38,026 nt of DNA from Arcobacter sp. (GCA_002685075.1 NYWO01000003.1:1-38026), one strand, 5' to 3'; positions 24,830 to 34,289 are shown, numbered from the stretch's first letter. The notes: generated by a model from the letters alone, not told the origin. Translations and numbers: made by a program.

Positions 24830-25618
24830 TTGATAAATAACACTTTAGTTTCAGTTGTAATTCCAACTTTTAATTCGGAACAAACAATTCTACGAACTTT
24901 AGAGTCAGTTCTTACTCAAAAATATAAGAATATAGAAATTATAATGATTGATGATGGGAGTATTGACAATACAAAGAATTTGATAAACGATTTTTTTAAA
25001 GATAAAACTATCGAGTATAAATACATTTATCAAAAAAATAGTGGTCCCTCAGGTGCTAGAAACAATGGTGTAAAAAATTCAAATGGTGAATACATTGCAT
25101 TTTTAGATAGTGATGATGAATGGAATAAAGATAAGTTACAAATACAAATGAATATCATAAAAGAAAAAAAGCTAAACTTTTTAGGAAGTACCTATACTTA
25201 TAATCAATTTGATAGCATAAATAAGGAATTAGTTCTCAAGAAGTTTAGTTTTAATCAATTATTGTTAAAAACACAATTTTCAACTCCCGGAGTAATTATA
25301 AAAAAAGATTTATTCATATCTTTAGGTGGATTTGATGAGAATATGAAATATGCAGAAGACAATGATTTATGGTTAAGAGTAGCTATTAAAAATGACTTAT
25401 ATCTAATAAAAGAACCAAAACTTGTAAGGTTATATAAAAGTGCTTATGGTGAATCAGGATTATCGGGAAATATGTGGGCTATGTATTTTGGAGAACTTTT
25501 TTTATTAAAAAAACTTTTACAGTCTAAAAACTTAAATATTTTGAAGTATGTGTTTTTGTTTTTTTTTATAACAGTTAAATTTTTTAGAAGATTAATAAAA
25601 AGATATTTAATTAAATAA
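24830..25618 (+). CDS. Family 2 glycosyltransferase
   Basis: GT-A-fold transferase of 262 residues. The opening SVVIPTFNSEQTILRTLESV is the standard GT2 start; IDDGSID (40-46) and FLDSDDEW (91-98) supply the nucleotide- and metal-binding aspartates, and AEDNDLWLR provides the (E/D)D catalytic-base motif. A hydrophobic C-terminal stretch ending in basic residues (about 243-262) suggests peripheral attachment to the inner membrane. The start is TTG at 24830, supported by an AGGAAGA site at the right distance; no earlier ATG exists in frame after the upstream stop. Donor sugar cannot be told from sequence; GalNAc, GalNAcA and GlcNAc would all be available from this locus. Contains a T9 run near its 3' end. 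Confidence 0.87.
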   Translation: MINNTLVSVVIPTFNSEQTILRTLESVLTQKYKNIEIIMIDDGSIDNTKNLINDFFKDKTIEYKYIYQKNSGPSGARNNGVKNSNGEYIAFLDSDDEWNKDKLQIQMNIIKEKKLNFLGSTYTYNQFDSINKELVLKKFSFNQLLLKTQFSTPGVIIKKDLFISLGGFDENMKYAEDNDLWLRVAIKNDLYLIKEPKLVRLYKSAYGESGLSGNMWAMYFGELFLLKKLLQSKNLNILKYVFLFFFITVKFFRRLIKRYLIK

Positions 25619-25626
25619 GGTATTAA

Positions 25627-26751
25627 ATGAAAAAAATATGTATAATAGTAAGTACTCCCATGACTGTAAAAGCTTTTTTAATTAAACATATAAAAGAACT
25701 ATCTAAAAGTTATGAGATTACAGTTGTATCTAATTCAAATTTACAGTTAAAAGATGAGTTTAATATAAATTGTTTTTCAAAAAGTATTGAAATAGATAGA
25801 AAAATTAATTTACTAAATGATATTAAAAGTGTATTTTATTTGTATAAATTTTTAAAGAAAGAAAAATTTGATTTAGTTTTATCTGTTTCTCCCAAAGCTG
25901 GTCTTATTACAAGTATTGCTTCATTTTTATCTAGTACAAAAAATAGACTTCATTTTTTCACAGGACAAGTTTGGGCTACTAAAAAAGGTTTATTTAAATT
26001 ATTACTTAAATCTATGGATAAATTAATCACAAAACTTAATACAAATATTTTAGTTGATAGTCATTCTCAAAGAAATTTTCTAATTAAGGAAAAAGTGATT
26101 TCTTCTCTTAAGAGTAAAGTACTTTTATCAGGTTCTATTTCAGGAGTAGATATAGATAAGTTTATGTTTGATGAGAATATTAAAAATAATTTAAAAAATA
26201 AATATCAAATAAAAAATGATGAAATTGTATTTATGTTTATAGGTAGACTAAATATAGATAAAGGCATTTTGGATTTGGCTAAGGCTTTTGAGTTTATATT
26301 TTCAAAATATTCTAATATTAAACTCTTTTTAATTGGACCAGATGAAGAAAATATTGTAGAGGAAATAGATAATTTAATTAGTAATAAAAATGTAATTAGA
26401 CTAGATTATGTAAATAATCCAGAAGAAATACTAAATATTGCAGATGTTCTAGTTTTACCAAGTTATAGAGAAGGTTTTGGTACTATTGTAATAGAAGCTG
26501 CATCTATGGGAATCCCAACTATTGCTTCAGATATATACGGATTAAGTGATGCTGTTGTTGATAAAATAACAGGATTTTTACATAATAAAAAAGATATAAA
26601 TGATATGATTAAAAAATATGAACTTGCAGTTAATAATATTGAACAAATGAAAGAATTTGGAATAAATGCTAAAAAGAGAACATACAAAGAATTTAAAGAC
26701 GAGTATTTATCTATTGCTTTAAAAAAATATATTGATGAATTGTTAGGATAA
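25627..26751 (+). CDS. Family 4 glycosyltransferase (PglA/CapM-like)
   Basis: Retaining GT-B transferase of 374 residues. The N-terminal half carries [13 protein letters not shown] (109-121), the acceptor-side motif of PglA-like enzymes that add the second sugar to undecaprenyl-diphosphate-linked bacillosamine. The C-terminal half has GRLNIDKG (206-213) and [11 protein letters not shown], the E-x7-E nucleotide-sugar motif (Glu282, Glu290). It lies 4 bp upstream of the PglC-like gene, matching the pglA-pglC order of Campylobacter. Predicted to add a HexNAc (GalNAc in C. jejuni) to the initiating sugar; the true donor is unknown. Confidence 0.84.
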   Translation: MKKICIIVSTPMTVKAFLIKHIKELSKSYEITVVSNSNLQLKDEFNINCFSKSIEIDRKINLLNDIKSVFYLYKFLKKEKFDLVLSVSPKAGLITSIASFLSSTKNRLHFFTGQVWATKKGLFKLLLKSMDKLITKLNTNILVDSHSQRNFLIKEKVISSLKSKVLLSGSISGVDIDKFMFDENIKNNLKNKYQIKNDEIVFMFIGRLNIDKGILDLAKAFEFIFSKYSNIKLFLIGPDEENIVEEIDNLISNKNVIRLDYVNNPEEILNIADVLVLPSYREGFGTIVIEAASMGIPTIASDIYGLSDAVVDKITGFLHNKKDINDMIKKYELAVNNIEQMKEFGINAKKRTYKEFKDEYLSIALKKYIDELLG

Positions 26752-26755
26752 AATC

Positions 26756-27355
26756 ATGAAAAATATATTTGATAAACTATTAGCTCTTTTTTTGATTGTT
26801 TTGTTTTCTCCTATATATCTTATAATAAGTTTTTTAATCTTAATAAAGATGGGAAGACCAATATTATTTAAACAACAGCGTCCTGGGTATAAAGAAAAAA
26901 TATTTGGAATATATAAATATAGAACGATGACAAATGAAAAAGATAAAGATGGAAATTTACTTTCTGATGATCAAAGACTTGTAGGAATCGGTAAGTTTAT
27001 AAGAAGCACAAGTTTAGATGAACTTCCACAACTTTTTAATGTTTTAAAAGGTGAGATGAGTTTTGTAGGACCTAGACCTTTACTTATAGAATATTTGCCA
27101 CTTTATAATGATAAACAAAAAAGAAGGCATGATGTAAAACCAGGTATTACAGGATGGGCTCAAGTAAATGGAAGAAATGCTATATCATGGGAACAAAAGT
27201 TTGAATATGATGCTTGGTATGTAGATAATCAATCTTTTTTACTTGATATGAAAATACTTTGGCTTACATTTTTAAAAGTAGTTAAAAGAAGTGATATCAG
27301 TTCAAATACTCATGTAACAATGGAAGCTTTTAAAGGAAAAATAAATGAAAAGTAA
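26756..27355 (+). CDS. pglC: Monotopic phosphoglycosyl transferase (PglC-like)
   Basis: Starts the lipid-linked glycan by transferring a sugar 1-phosphate from UDP-sugar to undecaprenyl phosphate. 199 residues, the minimal PglC size rather than the long WcaJ/WbaP form. One re-entrant hydrophobic helix spans residues 8-30 with a central Ser-Pro, followed by FKQQRPG, KYRTM, the catalytic Asp88-Glu89 dyad in [17 protein letters not shown], and [12 protein letters not shown]. The dyad position (88/89) is close to that in C. jejuni PglC. The downstream aminotransferase and dehydratase point to a bacillosamine-type donor. The 3' end overlaps the acetyltransferase gene by 11 bp. Confidence 0.92.
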   Translation: MKNIFDKLLALFLIVLFSPIYLIISFLILIKMGRPILFKQQRPGYKEKIFGIYKYRTMTNEKDKDGNLLSDDQRLVGIGKFIRSTSLDELPQLFNVLKGEMSFVGPRPLLIEYLPLYNDKQKRRHDVKPGITGWAQVNGRNAISWEQKFEYDAWYVDNQSFLLDMKILWLTFLKVVKRSDISSNTHVTMEAFKGKINEK

Positions 27356-27887
27356 ACTGGGATATATTGAAGAAAGTGCAAAAGTTTATGAATTCGCAAA
27401 AATTATAAATAAAAATAACTTTTCTCTAGGAATAAATAGTCAAATTGATGATTTTGTTTTTATAAATGCAGGAAAAATGTGTGTTATAGGTGATTTTGTT
27501 CATGTTTCTTCTTTTTCTTCTATTATCGGAGGCGGAGAGTTTAGTATAAATAACTTTTCTGGAATTAGTGCAGGTTGTAGGATAATAACAGGTAGTGATG
27601 ATTTTAGTGGTTCTTTTCTATCAAATCCAACTGTCCCTTCAAAATATAAGAATGTAAAATGTGGTAAAATTAAAATTGGTAAACACTGTATTCTTGGTTC
27701 AAATAGTATTGTTTTGCCAGATATTGAAATACCGGATGGTGTTACAATTGGTGCTGGATCGGTTGTGAAAAAAGAATTAAAACCTTGGACAATATATGCT
27801 GGGTTTACTCCTAAAAAAGTTGGAGAGAGAAGTCAAGATGGAATAATTGAATTAGAATATAAATTAAGAAAAGAATTAGGAATATAA
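27345..27887 (+). CDS. Hexapeptide-repeat acetyltransferase at the pglD position
   Basis: 180-residue left-handed beta-helix acetyltransferase: repeats such as [33 protein letters not shown] and [12 protein letters not shown] are visible, with the ending [15 protein letters not shown]. Gene order (pglC, this gene, pglE, pglF) suggests it N-acetylates the UDP-4-amino sugar. However, it lacks the N-terminal GGGGH nucleotide-binding domain that PglD and NeuD proteins have (compare the LegH-like protein at 4427-5002), and looks more like WbbJ/FdtC-type acetyltransferases. It is therefore either a non-homologous substitute for PglD or an enzyme of a different amino-sugar route. It starts inside the pglC-like gene. 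Confidence 0.8.
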   Translation: MKSKLGYIEESAKVYEFAKIINKNNFSLGINSQIDDFVFINAGKMCVIGDFVHVSSFSSIIGGGEFSINNFSGISAGCRIITGSDDFSGSFLSNPTVPSKYKNVKCGKIKIGKHCILGSNSIVLPDIEIPDGVTIGAGSVVKKELKPWTIYAGFTPKKVGERSQDGIIELEYKLRKELGI

Positions 27888-27891
27888 AATA

Positions 27892-28998
27892 ATGAATAAA
27901 AGACTTTTTCTTAGTGCACCTTATATGAGTGGTAAAGAATTGGATTATATTAAAAATGTTTTTGATAGTAATTATATAGCACCTTTAGGTGAATATGTAA
28001 ATAAGTTTGAAGATAGTATTAAAAACTATACGTCTTCAAAAAATGCTTTAGCTGTCATAAATGGAACTGCAGCTATTCACTTAGCTCTTAGAGTTTTAGG
28101 TATAAAAGAAGGAGATGATGTTTTAGCTTCAACTTTTACTTTCATAGGCTCTGTTTCTGCAATACTTTATCAAAATGCAAATCCAGTATTTTTAGATAGT
28201 GATAAAAAATCATGGAATATCTCAGTTGACTTATTAAAAGAGTATTTATTAACTTGTGACAAAAAACCAAAGGCACTTTTACTTACTCATCTATATGGTC
28301 AATGTGCAGATATAGAAGAAATAGCAAAAGTTTGTAAAGAACATAATATTTACTTGATAGAAGATGCAGCAGAATCACTTGGTGCAACATTCAATGGAAA
28401 GCATACAGGTACATTTGGAGATTTTGGAATATATAGCTTTAATGGAAATAAAATACTTACTACAAGTGGTGGTGGTATCTTAGTTTCTTCAAATGAAGAG
28501 TATATTAAAAAAGCGATGTTTTATAGTACACAAGCACGAGAACAAGAGATATTTTATGAGCATGAAGAGTATGGTTATAATTATCGTATGTCAAATGTCC
28601 TTGCAGCTATTGGTGTTGCTCAAATGGAAGTTATTGAAGATAGAGTCTCAAAAAAAAGAGAAATATTTTCTTGGTATAAAAAGTACTTATCAGATATAGA
28701 TGAAATAAAGATGATGCCAGAACTTGAAAATTCTAGAGGAAATAGATGGCTTACAACACTAACTTTTGAAAAAACAGATTACAATAAAGTTATGAAAGCA
28801 TTAGATTTAATAAATGTTGAATCAAGACCTTTATGGAAACCTATGCATATGCAACCATTATTTAAAACAGCTCAACGTTATCTAGATGGTACAAGTGAAA
28901 AACTATTTAAAAAAGGATTATGTTTAGCTTCAAGTCCAACTATGACTGAAGATGATGTGATAAAAATTTGTGAAGTGATTAAAAACGAATGTTCTTAA
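27892..28998 (+). CDS. pglE: PLP-dependent aminotransferase (PglE-like)
   Basis: DegT/DnrJ/EryC1 family enzyme of 368 residues predicted to form the UDP-4-amino-4,6-dideoxy sugar from the PglF product. Schiff-base lysine Lys187 in SFNGNKILTTSGGG, Asp158 in IEDAAESLG, NGTAAIH at 58-64 and GYNYRMSN are visible. It resembles the LegC-like enzyme at 3288-4427 in these motifs, but the N-terminus (LSAPYMSG) and substrate loops differ, so the two probably serve separate pathways. Its last 10 bp overlap the start of the PglF-like gene, and it follows the acetyltransferase by 4 bp. Confidence 0.87.
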   Translation: MNKRLFLSAPYMSGKELDYIKNVFDSNYIAPLGEYVNKFEDSIKNYTSSKNALAVINGTAAIHLALRVLGIKEGDDVLASTFTFIGSVSAILYQNANPVFLDSDKKSWNISVDLLKEYLLTCDKKPKALLLTHLYGQCADIEEIAKVCKEHNIYLIEDAAESLGATFNGKHTGTFGDFGIYSFNGNKILTTSGGGILVSSNEEYIKKAMFYSTQAREQEIFYEHEEYGYNYRMSNVLAAIGVAQMEVIEDRVSKKREIFSWYKKYLSDIDEIKMMPELENSRGNRWLTTLTFEKTDYNKVMKALDLINVESRPLWKPMHMQPLFKTAQRYLDGTSEKLFKKGLCLASSPTMTEDDVIKICEVIKNECS

Positions 28999-30785
28999 GT
29001 CTACTAAAACCTACGGCCTTAAAAAGAATATTATTCTTTTTAGGTATGGATACTTTTATATCTTTTGTAACTTTGCAAATCGCATATAACTTAAGATTTA
29101 ATTTTGAAGTTCCTACTCCTTTTATGGACAATTTTTTATTTATATTTTTTATTTTAATTACATTAAAAATATTAGTATTTATCTATTTCAAACTTTATCG
29201 TACGGCATGGAGGTTTTTTTCTTTATATGAAGTAAAAAAAATTATTCTTGCACATCTTATTATTTATACTATATTTTTTATTTTTTTTATGGTTTTTAAA
29301 GATGAAGTAGTTCCTTTTGCAAGAAGTATTATAATTATTGATTGTATTTTATCTTTAGTTTTTATTACTTTATTGCGTTTATCTAAAAGAATTATTATTG
29401 AAAGTAATAAAAATAAAAAACTTAAAAATACTCTGATAATAGGTGCAAATAACTCTTTAAAGAGTTTATTCGACGATAAACAAAATTTAGAGTATTCACC
29501 AGTTGCAATTATAGATGAAAGTCTTAATTTAACAAATACATATATTATGAATCTAGAAGTGTTTTCATTTGATAGCCTTGAAGAGATAATAAAATTAAAA
29601 AGTTTAGAAGCTGCTATCATCTCAAAAGAATATTCTCAAGAAGAATTGATAGATATTTTTGAAAGATTAAATAATTCAGGTATTAAAGATATCAAGATAA
29701 TAAATACTTTATCATCAAATAAAAATACTAAAAAACAACTAAAAGACATATCAGTTGAAGATTTATTAGCACGTCATCCAAAAGATTTGGATACACAAAA
29801 AATCGAATCTTTTATAAAAGATAAGGTAGTTCTTATTACAGGAGCAGGAGGAAGTATTGGCTCTGAAATATCTAGACAATGTAAAAACTTCAAAGCTAAA
29901 AAGCTTATTCTTTTAGATCATAGTGAATACAATCTTTATCAAATATGTGAAGAATTATCTGGTTTTGATATAGTACCTGTGATGCAAACTGTAAGAAAGA
30001 TTGAGTATTTAGAGAGTACATTTGATAAATATAAACCAGATATTGTGATACACGCAGCTGCTTATAAGCATGTACCTTTGGTTGAAGATAATATTTTAGA
30101 AGGTATCTCAAATAATATCATAGGCACAAAAAACTGTATTGATATGGCTATAAAACACAAAGTTAAAAAGTTCGTACTTATTTCAACAGATAAAGCAGTT
30201 CGACCTACAAATGTTATGGGTACAACAAAACGTATTTGTGAACTTTATGCACAAAATGTAGATTCATATGATACTGAAATAGTTGCTGTTAGATTTGGAA
30301 ATGTTTTAGGAAGTTCAGGTTCTGTTATTCCAAAGTTTAAATCTCAGATAGAAAAAGGTGAGAATATCACAGTAACTCACCCAGAAATTACAAGATATTT
30401 TATGCTTATACCAGAAGCCTGTGAACTTGTACTTCAAGCTGGAGCTATTGCAAAAGGTGGAGAGATATTTATCCTTGATATGGGTGAGCCTATAAAAATA
30501 GTTGATTTAGCAAAGAAGATGATAGATTTATCAGGACGTGAAAATATAGATATAGAATTCTGTGGATTAAGACCTGGTGAAAAGTTATATGAAGAGCTGT
30601 TGATTAATGATAGTGATAAAAACACAGAGTATGAGTCTATTACCGTAGCTTCTAGAACTTATTTTGATATTGATAAATTAAATGCTAAAATTGAAAAGTT
30701 ATTAGAGGAAAAAGATAAGATAAAGATCTTAAAAGAAATTGTTCCAGAATTTAACCATAATCTAAACAAAGGAGAAATATTTTGA
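28989..30785 (+). CDS. pglF: Membrane-bound UDP-GlcNAc 4,6-dehydratase (PglF/CapD-like)
   Basis: First step of the bacillosamine-type branch. 598 residues, typical of full-length PglF (about 590). Four hydrophobic helices occupy roughly residues 12-135 with LRFNFE and YRTAWRFFS between them, then a degenerate first Rossmann domain, then the catalytic domain with GAGGSIGSE (285-293), [10 protein letters not shown] and [16 protein letters not shown] (399-414), where Met410 and Lys414 replace the Tyr/Lys pair of classical SDRs. [12 protein letters not shown] lies near the C-terminus. It overlaps the aminotransferase by 10 bp and the TTG of galE by 4 bp. Confidence 0.92.
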   Translation: MFLSLLKPTALKRILFFLGMDTFISFVTLQIAYNLRFNFEVPTPFMDNFLFIFFILITLKILVFIYFKLYRTAWRFFSLYEVKKIILAHLIIYTIFFIFFMVFKDEVVPFARSIIIIDCILSLVFITLLRLSKRIIIESNKNKKLKNTLIIGANNSLKSLFDDKQNLEYSPVAIIDESLNLTNTYIMNLEVFSFDSLEEIIKLKSLEAAIISKEYSQEELIDIFERLNNSGIKDIKIINTLSSNKNTKKQLKDISVEDLLARHPKDLDTQKIESFIKDKVVLITGAGGSIGSEISRQCKNFKAKKLILLDHSEYNLYQICEELSGFDIVPVMQTVRKIEYLESTFDKYKPDIVIHAAAYKHVPLVEDNILEGISNNIIGTKNCIDMAIKHKVKKFVLISTDKAVRPTNVMGTTKRICELYAQNVDSYDTEIVAVRFGNVLGSSGSVIPKFKSQIEKGENITVTHPEITRYFMLIPEACELVLQAGAIAKGGEIFILDMGEPIKIVDLAKKMIDLSGRENIDIEFCGLRPGEKLYEELLINDSDKNTEYESITVASRTYFDIDKLNAKIEKLLEEKDKIKILKEIVPEFNHNLNKGEIF

Positions 30786-31792
30786 AAGTATTAGTAACAG
30801 GAGGAGCTGGATATATTGGCTCACACACATGTATAGCTTTAGATGAAGCTGGATTTGATTTTGTAGTTTTTGATAACCTTTGCAATTCTTCACTTGAGAG
30901 TTTAAAAAGAGTAGAAAAAATCATTGGCAAATCTATAGAGTTTGTAGAAGGTGATATAAGAGATGAAAAAGCTATGGATGCTGTATTTGAAAAGTATGAT
31001 ATTGATTCTGTTATTCACTTTGCAGGTCTTAAAGCTGTAGGGGAGTCTGTATCTAATCCTTTGGATTATTATGATAATAATATAAATGGTACATTAGTAC
31101 TTTGTAAAGTTATGAAAAAATATGGATGTAAAAAAATAGTATTTAGCTCATCTGCAACGGTATATGGTGATCCCCATACTACACCAATACAAGAAGATTT
31201 TCCTTTATCAGCCACAAATCCTTATGGTAGAACAAAACTATTTATCGAAGAGATGCTAAGAGATGTATATGTATCTGATGAAAGCTTCAAAATTGTTCTT
31301 TTAAGATATTTCAATCCCGTAGGTGCTCATGAAAGTGGAACTATAGGTGAAGATCCAAATGGTATTCCAAACAATCTTATGCCTTTTATCTCTCAAACAG
31401 CAGTTGGAAAAAGAGAAAGCTTGAGTGTCTTTGGTGGAGATTATGATACTCATGATGGTACAGGTGTAAGAGATTATATACATGTAGTTGATTTAGCACT
31501 TGGACATGTAAAAGCTCTACAAAAAATAAATAGCATAGATAAAGTACTTACAGTAAACCTAGGTACGGGAAATGGCTATAGTGTTTTAGATATGGTAAAA
31601 GCTTTTGAGCTAGCTAGTGGAAAGAAAGTAGCTTATAAAATAGTAGATAGAAGACCAGGTGATATTGCAAAATGTTTTGCTGATCCAAGTTATGCAAAAG
31701 AGATGCTAGGATGGGAAGCTAGTCGTGGAGTTGAACAGATGTGTGAAGATAGCTGGCGATGGCAGTCGAATAATCCAGATGGATTTAAATAA
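30782..31792 (+). CDS. galE: UDP-glucose/UDP-HexNAc 4-epimerase (GalE/Gne-like)
   Basis: 336-residue extended [15 protein letters not shown] motif (7-15), [10 protein letters not shown], catalytic SSATVYGD and YGRTK, then [13 protein letters not shown] and [12 protein letters not shown]. These are the classical GalE signatures, unlike the WbpP-type epimerase at the left edge. Campylobacter Gne interconverts both UDP-Glc/Gal and UDP-GlcNAc/GalNAc and stands beside the pgl genes, so either activity is possible here. The start is TTG at 30782 within the pglF stop (TTGA), giving MKVLVTGG. Last clear gene of the glycan locus; the next, 17 bp on, is of a different kind. Confidence 0.92.
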   Translation: MKVLVTGGAGYIGSHTCIALDEAGFDFVVFDNLCNSSLESLKRVEKIIGKSIEFVEGDIRDEKAMDAVFEKYDIDSVIHFAGLKAVGESVSNPLDYYDNNINGTLVLCKVMKKYGCKKIVFSSSATVYGDPHTTPIQEDFPLSATNPYGRTKLFIEEMLRDVYVSDESFKIVLLRYFNPVGAHESGTIGEDPNGIPNNLMPFISQTAVGKRESLSVFGGDYDTHDGTGVRDYIHVVDLALGHVKALQKINSIDKVLTVNLGTGNGYSVLDMVKAFELASGKKVAYKIVDRRPGDIAKCFADPSYAKEMLGWEASRGVEQMCEDSWRWQSNNPDGFK

Positions 31793-31809
31793 ATAAAAAG
31801 GATAAAAAT

Positions 31810-32238
31810 ATGGAGTGTGAATTTCCAAGTGTTAATTCAAATAATGAAGAAATTATAGAAATATTTAAAAATACAAAAACAATAGCCATAGCAGGTCTCT
31901 CACCAAATGAAGAGAAAGCTTCAAATATGGTAGCAAGATATTTACAAAATGCTGGTTTTAAAATAGTACCTATTTACCCAAAAGAAGATACGATTTTAGG
32001 TGAAAAAGTTTATAGAAGTCTTAGCGAAATTCCATTTAAGATTGATATGGTTGATATTTTTAGAAAACCAAATGCTATAGCTGATGTAGTAGATGCTTGT
32101 ATAGCAAGAGGTGATATTGATACTGTATGGACTCAATTAGGTTTAGTAAATAATGAAGCTGCTAAGAAAGCTAGTGATGCTGGTATGAAAGTAGTTCAAA
32201 ATAAGTGTACAAAGATAGAGCATAGAAATCTTTTCTAA
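31810..32238 (+). CDS. CoA-binding domain protein (YccU-like)
   Basis: Small 142-residue protein made of one CoA_binding_2 Rossmann-like domain. KTIAIAGLSPNEEKASNMVARYL (split motif around residues 22-45), a VPIYPKE strand, KIDMVDIFRKP and TVWTQLG are the family signature, and the C-terminal NKCTKIEH is usual too. These proteins bind coenzyme A or a related nucleotide; their cellular role is poorly defined. It is in the same direction as the glycan operon and may be read through from it, but nothing links it to glycan synthesis. It converges with the histidine kinase gene, with a palindrome over both stops. Confidence 0.88.
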   Translation: MECEFPSVNSNNEEIIEIFKNTKTIAIAGLSPNEEKASNMVARYLQNAGFKIVPIYPKEDTILGEKVYRSLSEIPFKIDMVDIFRKPNAIADVVDACIARGDIDTVWTQLGLVNNEAAKKASDAGMKVVQNKCTKIEHRNLF

Positions 32239-32253
32239 AAGTTTAAACTTTTA
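32236..32253. terminator. 18-bp perfect palindrome between convergent genes, possible two-way terminator
   Basis: TAAAAGTTTAAACTTTTA is a perfect inverted repeat. Its first three bases are the TAA stop of the plus-strand CoA-binding gene and its last three the stop of the minus-strand histidine kinase gene. As RNA it could form a 7-bp stem with a 4-base loop on either strand. The stem is AT-rich and there is no long uninterrupted T tract, so termination strength is doubtful. Confidence 0.45.
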
Positions 32254-33546
32254 AGACTTCTTTACATCTGATGTGTTGTTAATAACTAGTTTAGCAACAC
32301 ATCCAACTTTCCCATCTTTTCTATTTTTTAGTGATATTCTAGCTCTTAGAGCATCTGCTGCATTTTTTGCTAAGAACAATCCTAATCCTACACCGCTTTG
32401 ATTTCCATATCTTTTAAATGGCGCAAAGGCATCTATATTTTCATCAATCCCTGAACCTTCATCCGTAACTGTGATAACTATTTTTGCTTTTGTCTTTTTT
32501 AATCTTATTGCAATTGATTTATCATTAGGTGTGAACTTTATAGCATTTTGAACAAAGTTTTGAAGTATTTGATTGAAAAGTGTTACTTGAAGTGATGTTT
32601 GTAAAATATTTACATTCGAGAAAAAAGTTATGATTATATTTTTTTGAGCACTAAGCATTCTATAGTCATTTGATTTCTTTTTCATATACTCAACTAAATC
32701 AATATCACTAGTTTGTTCAAACTGTGCACCCTCAGCTCGTCCTATATCCAAAATAGAAGTAATCATAATATTCATATCATCTATTTGTTTTACAGTTAGC
32801 TTTAAAGTCTCTTCATAAGCTTCTACTTCTCTTCTCTTACGTAATGTTACTTCATTTTTTAGTTTCATTACTGCAAGTGGTGTTTTTAGTTCATGTGCAG
32901 CACCTATAAATAACTCTTTTTTAAACTTTACATAGGTTTCAATTCTATTTGTTAAAGAGTTAATAGAATCAGAAAGTGAATGAAACTCAATAGGCAAATC
33001 TTTTTTATCAATCTTAGTTAAAGAGTTTTCATCCATATTAGATAGTTTTTTATTTATCTGAATAATAGGTTTAAGCAAAGACTTTGAAACCGCAAGTGAA
33101 TATAAAAGCATCATTATAAATCCAGGAATTGCCAAGACAAATAGATTTTTAAAAATTACAGAATATAGTAATTCTCTTTCAAAATTGATATTTCTGATTA
33201 TTTGTAAGTATTGCTTTTTCTTTACATTAATAGGGTAAATTAATTTTATATAATAATTGTCATCTTTGTCATATGTGTAAAATTGATGTTTTATTAAATT
33301 TACGTTATTGATCAAATCAATTGTAATATTGTAATTTTGAATAGCTTTAAAGTTGTCTTCTGAAAGCTCTTTATTTAAAGATGATGTGTAGATTTTTTTT
33401 GCATCTTGAAGCATGATTTTTTGGATATTTCCATAAACAGTACTTCTTGTGTATTCATAAAAAATAAAAGATAGTGCAATAATAAAAAGCGAAGTAGCAA
33501 TGATTAGTTTTGTATAAAACTGTTTGTATATACTCTTCGCTTCCAT
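32251..33546 (-). CDS. Sensor histidine kinase
   Basis: 431-residue inner-membrane kinase. Helix 1 is about residues 13-31; a roughly 100-residue periplasmic sensor segment follows (35-130); helix 2 is about 131-154; then a HAMP-like linker with KPIIQINKKL. The dimerisation domain has the H-box AAHELKTPL with phospho-acceptor His218. The ATPase domain has the N-box QNAIKF, G1 DEGSGID and G2 GVGLGLFLA. It is transcribed after the response regulator with a 35-bp gap and a fair AAAGG ribosome site, so they form a cognate pair. The periplasmic domain shows no motif I can name, so the signal is unknown. Confidence 0.92.
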   Translation of the reverse strand: MEAKSIYKQFYTKLIIATSLFIIALSFIFYEYTRSTVYGNIQKIMLQDAKKIYTSSLNKELSEDNFKAIQNYNITIDLINNVNLIKHQFYTYDKDDNYYIKLIYPINVKKKQYLQIIRNINFERELLYSVIFKNLFVLAIPGFIMMLLYSLAVSKSLLKPIIQINKKLSNMDENSLTKIDKKDLPIEFHSLSDSINSLTNRIETYVKFKKELFIGAAHELKTPLAVMKLKNEVTLRKRREVEAYEETLKLTVKQIDDMNIMITSILDIGRAEGAQFEQTSDIDLVEYMKKKSNDYRMLSAQKNIIITFFSNVNILQTSLQVTLFNQILQNFVQNAIKFTPNDKSIAIRLKKTKAKIVITVTDEGSGIDENIDAFAPFKRYGNQSGVGLGLFLAKNAADALRARISLKNRKDGKVGCVAKLVINNTSDVKKS

Positions 33547-33581
33547 TTTTTAACCTTTTTTCAAACTAGTTAAAATTTTTA

Positions 33582-34289
33582 CTATGCTTGTGCTTTAGTT
33601 TTAGCTGATTTTTCTTCTTCAGTTAAGTTAGGGTAACAAAATCTGTAACCTCTTCTTCTGATTGTTTCAATAGTAGAAATATTTAATGGTTTATCCATTT
33701 TTTGTCTAATTTGATTAATCGCAACTTCAATAACATTTGGAGTAACTAATTCTGGCTCTTCCCAAATAGCATCTAATAATTGCTCTTTTGAAACAATTTG
33801 ATCTCTATGTCTTGCTAAGTGAGTTAAAACTTCAAAAGGTTTACCTTTTAATTCAATCTCATTTCCAGCATATTCAATTTTTTCTTCATCTGGGTTGATG
33901 ATTAAGTCATCAATTTCAATTACATTAGTTCCACCAAATCTTAATCTAGCTTCAATTCTTGCAAGTAAAATATCAAAATCGAATGGTTTTTTAATATAAT
34001 CATCAGCACCTGATTTTAGTGCTTCAATTTCAGATTCTTTATCATCTCTTGCAGAAATAATAACTACTGCAGTTCTTGAACTTCTGTTTTTAACTAATTT
34101 ACATAATTCAATTCCATCACCATCTGGTAACATCCAGTCTGTTAAAACTAAGTCATAGTTTCTAATATCAATAAAATATTCAGCATCTTTATAATTCTCA
34201 GCGGCATCAACTTGGTAACCAAAATCAGCTAAGCCTTCTTGAAGTGTTCTATTTAAAGTTATTTCATCTTCTATAATCAATATTCTCAT
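33582..34289 (-). CDS. OmpR-family response regulator, HsrA/CosR-like
   Basis: 235 residues: receiver domain 1-115 and winged-helix DNA-binding domain about 125-225. The receiver is complete, with acidic pocket Glu7-Asp8, phospho-acceptor Asp51 in LTDWMLPDGDG and Lys101 in IKKPF. The effector domain, with stretches such as FEVLTHLARHRDQIVSKEQ, EVAINQIRQKMDKPL and RRRGYRFCYP, is nearly the sequence I recall for Helicobacter HsrA (HP1043) and Campylobacter CosR, essential orphan regulators whose receivers lack a normal phospho-acceptor. Here the acceptor is present and a kinase gene follows. It is divergent from the PEB4-like gene. AAGGA precedes the ATG at a suitable distance. Confidence 0.9.
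   Translation of the reverse strand: MRILIIEDEITLNRTLQEGLADFGYQVDAAENYKDAEYFIDIRNYDLVLTDWMLPDGDGIELCKLVKNRSSRTAVVIISARDDKESEIEALKSGADDYIKKPFDFDILLARIEARLRFGGTNVIEIDDLIINPDEEKIEYAGNEIELKGKPFEVLTHLARHRDQIVSKEQLLDAIWEEPELVTPNVIEVAINQIRQKMDKPLNISTIETIRRRGYRFCYPNLTEEEKSAKTKAQA

Noticed and set aside
17534-25567. Homopolymer runs (T9 near 17534, A9 near 20306, T9 near 25559, several A8) as phase-variation switches
   Set aside because: Runs of 8-9 A/T are expected by chance in DNA this AT-rich and lie in Lys- or Phe-rich coding segments. No G or C run longer than five, the usual Campylobacter switch type, was seen.
3288-28998. The paired aminotransferases, dehydratases, NeuB, NeuC and NeuA genes as recent duplications
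   Set aside because: Pairs agree only in family motifs at protein level and show no extended nucleotide identity, so they are old paralogues or independent acquisitions and not a tandem repeat.
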